Shown here: positions 57,953 to 64,000 of the stretch, piece after piece
Layout of the letters: every line of letters starts with the position of its first letter
Numbering within the stretch: position 1 is the stretch's first letter
Origin: Pseudidiomarina atlantica
GTDB taxonomy: Bacteria; Pseudomonadota; Gammaproteobacteria; Enterobacterales; Alteromonadaceae
DNA: 64,000 bases
Direction: 5' to 3'
NCBI RefSeq assembly: GCF_000753735.1
Contig: NZ_JPIN01000009.1
Location: forward strand, 1-64,000
Position numbers and translations under genes: made by a program
Notes under the pieces: generated by a model
Told to the model about the DNA's origin: nothing
Database searches by the model: none
Seen by the model: only the letters and a program-made list of their open reading frames with translations

Positions 57953-58876
57953 TTAATCAAATTCAGGCGCCACCGTAAGGTTAATGTCCTTCAATTGATT
58001 AAATACCTCAGGATTATCTGACACCGGCAAGCTGCCAGCTTTAAATACCGCATTTTCGGTCGCTTTACACACTGCAGGGTCGCCACCTAAGTTAGTGACC
58101 GAAATAACAAAGCCACTTGATGCCAGACGAATATTGACGCGACATTCTTTACCACGCATCGACGGATGGGTGATCAAGTTGCGCTGAATCGTTGCTTGGA
58201 TCAAGCTGGTGTATTTGCCCACTTCGCTCTGCACCGCTCGCGCTCGTGCTGCCGCACGTTGTTCCCGTTCACGCGCAAGCTGCTCTTGCAATTGGCGTTC
58301 GCGCTCCGCGCGTGCACGCTCCTCCGCTTCTTTGCGCTTGCGTTCCTCTTCAAGACGACGCGCTTCTTCTTCGCGACGTTTGCGCTCTGCTTCAGCTTTA
58401 CGCGCCGCTTCTTCTTCAGCTTTACGGCGTTGCTCGGCTTCGGCTGCTTTGCGTTCCGCCTCACGCTGTTGCCGTAAAGCACTATCTTTTTCTCGTTCCA
58501 AGCGCTCACGCTCGGCCCGTTGCTGCGCCTCGAGTTCGCGTTGGCGTTGCTGCTCAGCTTCACGTTGGCGTTTCGCCTCAGCAGCACGGCGCTCAAGCTC
58601 CGCAATCTCGTCCTTACGCTGCTGTTCCGCCGCCTCAATCGCTGCTAACTGTTGCTCCACCTTGGCTTTATCCACCGTCGCTGCCTGCACGATCTCTTCG
58701 TTGGGCAGCACTTCTTCACTCAGCGGAGCATCGAGTTGAATCTCCATGACTTTGGGCGCGCTCGGTGAAAACAACGAGCCTGCAAACAGCACCACGACAA
58801 CCCCTAAATGCAATGCTATCGACAGCAGCAGAGGCGTTGTCATCTCATCCGGCCATGTAAACTTACCAATCTTCAC
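57953..58876 (-). CDS. tolA: TolA envelope-spanning protein
   Basis: The product has 307 aa. One N-terminal membrane helix (about residues 15-37) leads to a long charged helix rich in Ala, Glu, Lys, Arg and Gln (about 60-215). The C-terminal TolA-III domain (about 220-307) includes CRVNIRLASSGFVISV. TolA transfers proton-motive energy from TolQ/TolR to Pal. It is shorter than E. coli TolA (421 aa), mostly in the helical region. Confidence 0.95.
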   Translation of the reverse strand: MKIGKFTWPDEMTTPLLLSIALHLGVVVVLFAGSLFSPSAPKVMEIQLDAPLSEEVLPNEEIVQAATVDKAKVEQQLAAIEAAEQQRKDEIAELERRAAEAKRQREAEQQRQRELEAQQRAERERLEREKDSALRQQREAERKAAEAEQRRKAEEEAARKAEAERKRREEEARRLEEERKRKEAEERARAERERQLQEQLAREREQRAAARARAVQSEVGKYTSLIQATIQRNLITHPSMRGKECRVNIRLASSGFVISVTNLGGDPAVCKATENAVFKAGSLPVSDNPEVFNQLKDINLTVAPEFD

Positions 58877-58887
58877 ATGCGCCTCAC

Positions 58888-59328
58888 TTAACTCTCGGTG
58901 TCTTCGGTCATCAAGCCAACCGACTCAACCCCGACCTGCTGTAGCAGCACCATCAGACGGACCACTTGGTTATAGGACACACCACCGTCGCCATTCACCA
59001 TAAAGCGCGTTTGTGGGTCCCGAATCATCTCGGCCTGCACCCGCGCCGCAAGGGTTTCGAGGTCCAAAGCATCGTTTGGGTTACCAATATTATTCAATGA
59101 ATTGATATAAAATTGACCATCACGATCAACCGTGACAATAACAGGTGGTTTGCTGTCTTCACTCAAAGGCTCAGCATTCGCATTCGGCAAATCAACTTTC
59201 ACACCTTGGGTGATCAGCGGTGCCGTCACCATAAAGATAATCAGCAATACCAACATGACGTCGATATATGGCACCACGTTGATTTCCGAAACCGGCTTGC
59301 GCCGTTTGCGCATGGTGGTCATCATCAT
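58888..59328 (-). CDS. tolR: TolR inner-membrane protein
   Basis: The product has 146 aa. One membrane helix with the proton-path Asp (VVPYIDVMLVLLIIFM, about residue 23) is followed by a periplasmic ExbD-like domain. It overlaps tolQ by 4 bp. Confidence 0.97.
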   Translation of the reverse strand: MMMTTMRKRRKPVSEINVVPYIDVMLVLLIIFMVTAPLITQGVKVDLPNANAEPLSEDSKPPVIVTVDRDGQFYINSLNNIGNPNDALDLETLAARVQAEMIRDPQTRFMVNGDGGVSYNQVVRLMVLLQQVGVESVGLMTEDTES

Positions 59329-60026
59329 GACGCTTCACCCGCCTTAGCAGCCGCTGGTTTCGTTGGAGCACTGCCTTGGCGCTGCAAAATCGCCAACAGT
59401 TCATCCATAAAATTCAAATATTGATTATCGACTTTCTCAACTCGATGCGCAAAACGGTTGTAAGCGATGACCGCTGGAATCGCTGCGAACAAGCCCATAG
59501 CTGTGGCAATCAAAGCCTCGGCAATGCCCGGCGCAACCATCGCCAGTGTCGCTTGCTGCACCGCCCCCAAACCGATAAAGGCATTCATGATACCCCAGAC
59601 GGTACCGAACAAACCGACGTAAGGACTGATAGAACCGATAGTGGCAAGCAAACTCAAGTTACTCTCTAACCCGTCGACTTCACGTGAATGCACCACGCGC
59701 ATCGCCCGATAAGAAGCCTCGAGAACCTGTGGCTGTGTCAGTGCAGTATTATTACGTAACCGCGCAAACTCTTTGAAGCCAGCATAGAAAAGCTTTTCCA
59801 TACCGTTGGCATTTTGCGCCCGCGCGCTTATTTCTTGATACAAACGCGCCAAATCAACACCAGACCAAAACCGATCCTCGAAAGCAATCGCATCCTGGCT
59901 GGCTTTCTGAATAACCTTGCGACGCTGAAAAATCATCATCCAACCGGCTACCGAAAAAGCTAGCAACATCAGCATCACCAGTTGCACCACAAAGCTAGCT
60001 TCTAGAATTAACGCAGTAATCGACAT
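59325..60026 (-). CDS. tolQ: TolQ inner-membrane proton channel
   Basis: The product has 233 aa from the ATG at 60026, 1 nt after the ybgC stop (TGA-G-ATG). A GTG at 60038 overlapping ybgC would add four residues. Three membrane helices (about residues 13-33, 130-155 and 165-190) and the channel motif YVGLFGTVWGIMNAF are typical of TolQ/ExbB. Confidence 0.96.
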   Translation of the reverse strand: MSITALILEASFVVQLVMLMLLAFSVAGWMMIFQRRKVIQKASQDAIAFEDRFWSGVDLARLYQEISARAQNANGMEKLFYAGFKEFARLRNNTALTQPQVLEASYRAMRVVHSREVDGLESNLSLLATIGSISPYVGLFGTVWGIMNAFIGLGAVQQATLAMVAPGIAEALIATAMGLFAAIPAVIAYNRFAHRVEKVDNQYLNFMDELLAILQRQGSAPTKPAAAKAGEAS

Positions 60027-60027
60027 C

Positions 60028-60453
60028 TCAGCTTGCACGCTTCAGCACCTCTATTATTTCCGTTGGCATAGGTACCGCGCGCACCGCGCTACCCACTTCC
60101 CCTAAATTGACACATGCCGCGCGGATCTGCGCTTGGCATAACACATTATTTTCGTTATCAAGCACCTGTTGACTAAATTCGACCGATGCACGCTTCAAAC
60201 GTTCGACCACAACCGTCACGCGCAGTTCATCGTTAAAGCGCGCCGGACGCAATAAATCCATTTGCACTTGGCGAACAACGAAACCGATGCGGTGCGCAAG
60301 CCAAGTATCTTGTTCAATCCCCAGCGAGCGTAACCATTCAGTACGCGCCCGCTCAAGGAATTTGAGATAATTGGCATAATATACGATACCGCCTGCATCT
60401 GTGTCTTCATAGTACACACGAATGGGCCATAAAAATGCATTTGTCGCGTTCAT
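60028..60453 (-). CDS. ybgC: YbgC-type acyl-CoA thioesterase
   Basis: The product has 141 aa. The hotdog thioesterase motif YYEDTDAGGIVYYANYLKFLERARTEW carries the catalytic Asp (split around residues 14-40). YbgC is the usual first gene of the tol-pal operon and binds phospholipid-related enzymes. Upstream is the heptamer-array element (60481-60678). Confidence 0.95.
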   Translation of the reverse strand: MNATNAFLWPIRVYYEDTDAGGIVYYANYLKFLERARTEWLRSLGIEQDTWLAHRIGFVVRQVQMDLLRPARFNDELRVTVVVERLKRASVEFSQQVLDNENNVLCQAQIRAACVNLGEVGSAVRAVPMPTEIIEVLKRAS

Positions 60454-60480
60454 CCAGTTACCTTTGCATGATTTTTTCGT

Positions 60481-60678
60481 TCTTCGTTCTTCGTGATTCG
60501 TTATTCGTTATTCGTTATTCGTTATTCGTTATTCGTTATTCGTTATTCGTTATTCGTGAGTGGAACCTCTAGCTATAGCCGAGTTCCGAGCTTCGAATGC
60601 ATTTTTATTCGCATCCAATATCAAAAAACTTACAAGCAGAGGTCAGCCCCCTAACGATTAACCAGTAACGAATAACGG
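60481..60678. repeat. Heptamer-array element, long form (copy 2)
   Basis: Left arm: 11 heptamers (60481-60557), of which the last eight are exact TATTCGT. Core: 60558-60646 with AGTGGAACCTCTAG at its left end and GCAGAG near its right. Right arm: CCCCCTAACGATTAACCAG...AACGAATAACGG (60647-60678), the reverse complement of the left-arm type. It is upstream of ybgC. No open frame or transposase is present. Confidence 0.88.
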
Positions 60679-60862
60679 TTGTTATTGATTAACAATTCAT
60701 AATTATGCATAAAATTTTTTATTAGCCAAAATTTACCAAAAACATTCATTCTTTTGTTTTTATTGATTTATTTTGGTCTTACCAATTTTATATAGGCTAT
60801 TTTTTGCGCTGCATAATTTATTCAATATTAGATTTTCTAATGCATGCCACAATTTTTCTCGT

Positions 60863-60890
60863 TTGAACAGTTATCCGACCTCCGTATAAT
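60863..60890 (+). promoter_or_regulatory. Sigma-70-type promoter for a probable small RNA
   Basis: TTGAAC (60863-60868), 16-bp spacer, then consensus TATAAT (60885-60890). Transcription would start near 60897. No gene begins downstream, but a strong terminator ends at 61005. Confidence 0.7.
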
Positions 60891-60896
60891 GTGCTG

Positions 60897-61005
60897 CATA
60901 TCAGTTACGAAGAGACCGGTTGTCAATTCTATCTGTTATTGTTCCCTGGATTTAACTTCCTTGTTGTTCTGTAGTTTTAACCCGCCTCCCCGGCGGGTTT
61001 TTTTT
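60897..61005 (+). ncRNA. Probable small RNA of about 109 nt
   Basis: A strong promoter (60863-60890) is followed after about 85 bp by the terminator CCCGCC-TCCCC-GGCGGG-TTTTTTTT (60981-61005). The region between has no reading frame of note and is U- and pyrimidine-rich (for example TTGTTGTTCTGTAG), as in many Hfq-binding RNAs. I compared it in mind with Spot 42, RyhB, GcvB, 4.5S and 6S and saw no match. It sits between heptamer elements 2 and 3. The 5' end is approximate. Confidence 0.5.
60981..61005 (+). terminator. Rho-independent terminator of the small RNA
   Basis: CCCGCC (60981-60986), loop TCCCC, GGCGGG (60992-60997), then eight T. No protein gene ends nearby on the plus strand, so it has to serve a non-coding transcript. 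Confidence 0.93.
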
Positions 61006-61018
61006 ACCTGTAAAATAT

Positions 61019-61220
61019 CGTTATTCGTTATTCGTTAATCGTTAGTGGAGCCGCTAGTTATGTTCGCGTTTCTTGCTGCGAATGGTTTCTTAGTTGCTTC
61101 CGATATTGGAAAGCTCGTATTCGGCGCTTAACAATTGGGAGCAGAGTCTCTCAACCCTAACGAATAACGATTAACGATTAACGAATCACGAATCACGAAT
61201 CACGAATCACGAATCACGAT
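61019..61220. repeat. Heptamer-array element, long form (copy 3), entering ruvB
   Basis: Left arm CGTTATTCGTTATTCGTTAATCG (from 61019). Core about 61044-61154 with AGTGGAGCCGCTAG, TGCGAATG and GCAGAG in the same order as copy 2. Right arm CCCTAACGAATAACG, two ATTAACG units, then about six ACGAATC heptamers up to 61220. The right array overlaps the 3' end of ruvB and contains its stop codon. Confidence 0.88.
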
Positions 61221-62220
61221 CTTTGAACGCGAGGCCGAAGTGGGCGTAGGCATGCGGTGTTGCAATACGGCCGCGCGGCGTACGCTGCAAAAAGCCCTGC
61301 TGGATCAAGTACGGTTCAAGCACGTCTTCGATAGTGTCTTTTTCTTCGCCAATGGCAGCGGCTAGATTATCTAATCCGACCGGACCACCGGAGAACTTCT
61401 CCATAATGGCAAGTAACAGCTTACGGTCCATGTAATCAAAGCCAGCTTCATCGACATCCACCATTTTCAATGCAGCCGACGCAATCGGCTGGTCGATCTT
61501 GCCATCGTTGCGCACTTCGGCAAAATCACGCACACGACGCAATAAGCGATTGGCGATGCGCGGAGTACCGCGCGAGCGCCGTGCAATTTCGGTAGCCCCG
61601 GCAAAATCCAAATCTAGATTCAAATAATTCGCGGAACGCTGAATAATGGTGGTGAGCTCTGGCACGTTGTAAAACTCGAGGCGCTGCACAATGCCGAAGC
61701 GATCACGTAACGGTGACGTCAAGGCGCCCGCACGGGTGGTCGCGCCAATCAAGGTAAAGGGTGGCAAATCAAGTTTGATAGAACGCGCAGCGGGACCTTC
61801 ACCGATCATAATGTCCAGCTGATAATCTTCCATGGCTGGATAGAGTATTTCTTCAACCACTGGACTCAGACGATGGATTTCATCAATAAACAGCACATCG
61901 TGCGCTTCGAGGTTGGTCAACAGTGCCGCTAAATCCCCCGCTTTTTCTAATACGGGGCCAGAAGTTTGGCGAATATTCACTTTCAATTCGTTGGCAACAA
62001 TATTGGCGAGCGTGGTTTTACCCAGTCCCGGCGGGCCGAATATCAACAGATGATCGAGTGCTTCTTCACGTTGCCGAGCCGCTTGAATAAAGATTTCCAT
62101 TTGCTCGACAACGTGGGTCTGACCGGTATAGTCAGCCAGCATCTTCGGCCGAATTGCACGGTCAATGACGTCGTCTTCGCCTTGTTTCTGCGGCTGATTA
62201 ATACGATCCGGTTCAATCAT
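61207..62220 (-). CDS. ruvB: Holliday junction branch migration ATPase RuvB
   Basis: The product has 337 aa. Walker [12 protein letters not shown] (about residue 62), Walker B FIDEIHRL (about 113), sensor GATTRAG and the C-terminal winged-helix ([17 protein letters not shown]) are complete. RuvB drives branch migration with RuvA. The last four codons (Asp-Arg-Asp-Ser) and the TGA stop are formed by heptamers of the repeat element, which extends the usual HFG end. ruvA lies 107 bp upstream with element 4 in the gap. Confidence 0.97.
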   Translation of the reverse strand: MIEPDRINQPQKQGEDDVIDRAIRPKMLADYTGQTHVVEQMEIFIQAARQREEALDHLLIFGPPGLGKTTLANIVANELKVNIRQTSGPVLEKAGDLAALLTNLEAHDVLFIDEIHRLSPVVEEILYPAMEDYQLDIMIGEGPAARSIKLDLPPFTLIGATTRAGALTSPLRDRFGIVQRLEFYNVPELTTIIQRSANYLNLDLDFAGATEIARRSRGTPRIANRLLRRVRDFAEVRNDGKIDQPIASAALKMVDVDEAGFDYMDRKLLLAIMEKFSGGPVGLDNLAAAIGEEKDTIEDVLEPYLIQQGFLQRTPRGRIATPHAYAHFGLAFKDRDS

Positions 62221-62233
62221 TTAAAATTCCCAA

Positions 62234-62314
62234 ATTCGTCATTCGTTATTCGTTACTCGTTATTCGTTTAGCTTGAGTCGACTAAGGCTCCCCCTAACGA
62301 ATAACGAATAACGA
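62234..62314. repeat. Heptamer-array element, short form (copy 4) between ruvA and ruvB
   Basis: Left arm ATTCGTCATTCGTTATTCG...CGTTATTCG (62234-62268), a short core GCTTGAGTCGACTAAGGCTC, and right arm CCCCCTAACGAATAACGAATAACGAG (to 62314, in two pieces). The arms are imperfect reverse complements. CTTGAGTCG also occurs just left of copy 1 (about 47602-47610). It splits the normally adjacent ruvA and ruvB. Confidence 0.85.
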
Positions 62315-62327
62315 GAAACTGTTCTTA

Positions 62328-62948
62328 TTACATATTCTTCAGGGCGGTGCGGATCAGCTGCTCGCTGCTCGCGCCATCGTCTGCTTTCAATGCCTGCGCC
62401 ACCGCTTTCTCCGCCTGCGCGGGCTTGTAGCCCAGAGCTAGTAACGCACTTAGTGCGTCATCACGCGGCGAATTACTGACCAGTGTGCTTTGCATGTCGC
62501 CAAAGTCAATTGATGCTGCATCGGTCGCAGGTGTTGCACTGCTCCACTGCTGCAAGCGATCGCGCATCTCAACCACCAAGCGTTCGGCAGTTTTCTTGCC
62601 GACACCCGGCAATTTTACCAAAGTGGAGACATCGTCGTGGGTCACCGCCTGCACAAATTGTTGCGCGGTCATACCCGACATTATGGTGAGCGCTAACTTA
62701 GGACCTACGCCTTGGGCTTTGATTAACTGGCGGAACAGGCTGCGCTCGGCAAAGGTATTAAAGCCGTACAACAACTGCGCATCTTCACGGACAACAAAAT
62801 GAGTAATAATACTGACCGGCTCACCAATATCAGGCAGTTCATAAATGCAGGTCATTGGCATTTGTACTTCATAGCCCACTCCGTGCACGTCAAGCATGAC
62901 TTCGGGGGGCTGTTTACTGATCAGCGTACCACTTAAACGTCCTATCAA
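62328..62948 (-). CDS. ruvA: Holliday junction protein RuvA
   Basis: The product has 206 aa from a TTG start at 62948, with AAGGAG 6 nt upstream. This gives the standard RuvA start (IGRLSGTL), and TTGA overlaps the ruvC stop. A longer frame to 63002 lies inside ruvC and is rejected. Helix-hairpin-helix motifs ([14 protein letters not shown] and [13 protein letters not shown], about residues 70-125) bind DNA. The C-terminal domain III contacts RuvB. Confidence 0.95.
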   Translation of the reverse strand: MIGRLSGTLISKQPPEVMLDVHGVGYEVQMPMTCIYELPDIGEPVSIITHFVVREDAQLLYGFNTFAERSLFRQLIKAQGVGPKLALTIMSGMTAQQFVQAVTHDDVSTLVKLPGVGKKTAERLVVEMRDRLQQWSSATPATDAASIDFGDMQSTLVSNSPRDDALSALLALGYKPAQAEKAVAQALKADDGASSEQLIRTALKNM

Positions 62949-63460
62949 CGGGATCTCCTTCCGGCCATTAAGATGGCCTGTTGCCGATGGTGCGCATGAC
63001 ACATCGCCACCGCTAAGGCGTCGGCTGCGTCCGCTTGTGGCCGATGACTTAATTTCAGCATCGCCACCACCATATGTTGTATTTGACTCTTATCGGCAGC
63101 GCCAGTGCCGACCACTGCTTGTTTGACCAAGCGCGCCGCGTATTCAGCGACGGGCAATCCGGCTTGCGCTGCGGCAACGATAGCGGCGCCACGCGCTTGT
63201 CCGAGCTTCAATGCCGAATCGGGGTTACGTGCCATAAACACTTGCTCAATGGCGAATTCGTCGGGTTGAAACTGCGCGATAAGTTCACTCACGCCATCAT
63301 GAATGACCTTGAGTTTTTCAGCAAGTGCTAGCGGCTTTGCCGCTGTGCCGGCCGCGTTTATGCAACCGCTAGCAAGATAAGTGAGCTGATTGCCAGACTG
63401 GCGAATCACGCCATAGCCGGTCAAACGTGAGCCTGGGTCGATGCCCAGAATCACGGTCAT
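62945..63460 (-). CDS. ruvC: Crossover junction endodeoxyribonuclease RuvC
   Basis: The product has 171 aa. The four acidic active-site residues are seen: Asp7 (LGIDPGS), Glu near 68 (AIEQVF), and Asp about 140 and 143 in [17 protein letters not shown]. RuvC cuts Holliday junctions in partnership with RuvAB. It overlaps yebC and ruvA by 4 bp each. Confidence 0.96.
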   Translation of the reverse strand: MTVILGIDPGSRLTGYGVIRQSGNQLTYLASGCINAAGTAAKPLALAEKLKVIHDGVSELIAQFQPDEFAIEQVFMARNPDSALKLGQARGAAIVAAAQAGLPVAEYAARLVKQAVVGTGAADKSQIQHMVVAMLKLSHRPQADAADALAVAMCHAHHRQQAILMAGRRSR

Positions 63461-64000
63461 GAGCTGAGCCGCTCCAACACATCGTCGGCGATATCGGCGT
63501 TGTGATAGACCTCTTGCACGTCATCAAGTTCTTCGAGTGCGTCAATCAGCTTCAGGAATTTTTCGGCATCTTCTTCGGCTAGTGGCGAACGCGTGTCAGG
63601 TAATAAGCCGACTTCAGCATGATCAGGGGTGAGATCAGCAGCCAGTAGCGCATCTTTTACCCGTCCAAAGCTATCTGGGGTGGTGTAAACATCGAAGCTG
63701 CCATCATCATTGCTGACAAAATCTTCGGCGCCAGCCTCAAGCGCGGCAGCCATTAGCGCGTCTTCGTCATGCTCAGGGCTAAAACTCAACACACCGCGCT
63801 TGTGAAACAAATAAGCGACCGAGCCATCGGTACCTAAGTTGCCACCATTTTTGCTAAACGCAAAGCGAACTTCGGACACCGTACGATTGCGGTTATCCGT
63901 CATGGTTTCGAGCAAAATCGCCACGCCGCCGGGGCCATAGCCTTCATAGGTAAGTTCCTCGACATTGTCGCCTTCAAGACCACCGCTGCCGCGCTTAATC
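63457..64000 (-). CDS. yebC: YebC/PmpR-family protein (5' end outside window)
   Basis: The visible C-terminal 181 codons run without a stop to the window edge. The first visible residues are [20 protein letters not shown], then [11 protein letters not shown], which is the central YebC signature. The gene therefore starts beyond 64000. YebC proteins have been described as transcription factors and, more recently, as aids to translation of proline-rich stretches. It heads the yebC-ruvCAB operon with a 4-bp overlap to ruvC. Confidence 0.95.
   Translation of the reverse strand, partial: IKRGSGGLEGDNVEELTYEGYGPGGVAILLETMTDNRNRTVSEVRFAFSKNGGNLGTDGSVAYLFHKRGVLSFSPEHDEDALMAAALEAGAEDFVSNDDGSFDVYTTPDSFGRVKDALLAADLTPDHAEVGLLPDTRSPLAEEDAEKFLKLIDALEELDDVQEVYHNADIADDVLERLSS

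Noticed and set aside
60481..60557. Heptamer array as a CRISPR array
   Set aside because: The period is 7 bp with no spacers and no cas genes nearby; it is a simple tandem array within a larger element.
60844..61038. 64-aa open frame in the AT-rich gap
   Set aside because: No ribosome binding site; it crosses the small-RNA promoter and the terminator, so it would not be translated as a unit.
62949..63002. N-terminal extension of ruvA
   Set aside because: It lies within ruvC. The TTG at 62948 has a strong ribosome binding site and yields the family's normal start.

Overview
This window is an ordinary chromosomal stretch of a marine gammaproteobacterium. The gene content (Na+-translocating NQR operon, FabV enoyl-ACP reductase, many secreted peptidases, VolA-type lipase, MiaE, SohB, SmrA, tol-pal followed by tRNA-Lys and nadA, and yebC-ruvCAB) fits Alteromonadales. 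The peptidase-rich, protein-degrading profile points to the Idiomarinaceae (Idiomarina/Pseudidiomarina/Aliidiomarina type). The family assignment is inference from gene content; no 16S gene is present. I see no prophage, insertion sequence, integron, CRISPR array or defence system.

Layout. 0-12 kb: a secreted M28 peptidase; a His-rich TonB-dependent receptor behind a perfect Zur-type operator; a DPP-IV-like S9 peptidase; a YciA-type thioesterase; an M17 aminopeptidase; cysS; ppiB-lpxH; and miaE. 12-23 kb: a Yip1 membrane protein, a DAACS carboxylate/amino acid symporter, sohB-smrA-lipoprotein, a large lipase lipoprotein, yciK-copA, and a BNR/YCF48-like protein. 23-33 kb (minus strand): the complete nqrABCDEF operon, followed by apbE (flavin transferase for NqrB/NqrC), nqrM (NQR maturation), and a three-part fusion of a cysteine desulfurase, a metallo-beta-lactamase-like domain without metal ligands, and a rhodanese. 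33-45.7 kb: fabV, a lipoprotein-bolA pair, a CPA-type antiporter, a Fur-boxed Fe(III) ABC transporter, zntB, a Na+/Ca2+ exchanger, and a Fur-boxed iron-storage cluster (bfd, two bacterioferritins, mscS). 45.7-55 kb: prpE, tRNA-Ser with a duplicated 3' flank, a cytochrome c, a gamma-glutamyltransferase whose ribosome binding site lies inside a 13-bp stem, a metallo-hydrolase, a membrane protein/HTH pair, a ZIP transporter, a YeeZ-like epimerase, nadA, and two identical tRNA-Lys genes. 55-64 kb (minus strand): ybgC-tolQRAB-pal-cpoB, then yebC-ruvC-ruvA-ruvB (yebC runs off the window).

Themes. Metal homeostasis is prominent: zinc uptake receptor, ZntB, ZIP, CopA, Fe(III) ABC transporter, and Bfd/Bfr. 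Their regulatory sites can be read: one Zur operator placed exactly in a promoter spacer, and two Fur-like boxes. Sodium energetics (NQR, antiporter, Na+/Ca2+ exchanger, carboxylate symporter) fit a marine life.

Most unusual signals: (1) a family of intergenic elements built from TATTCGT-type heptamer arrays in inverted orientation around a conserved core, found four times (47.6, 60.5, 61.0 and 62.2 kb), one of which supplies the stop codon of ruvB; (2) a probable small RNA with its own promoter and terminator between two of these elements; (3) the desulfurase/pseudo-MBL/rhodanese fusion, whose stop codon forms the loop of its own terminator; (4) a bacterioferritin pair with complementary losses of ferroxidase and haem ligands; (5) the ggt leader hairpin; (6) a 172-bp-offset duplication of the tRNA-Ser 3' end with a multi-hairpin insert. 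All functional statements rest on reading motifs by eye; no database search was run.
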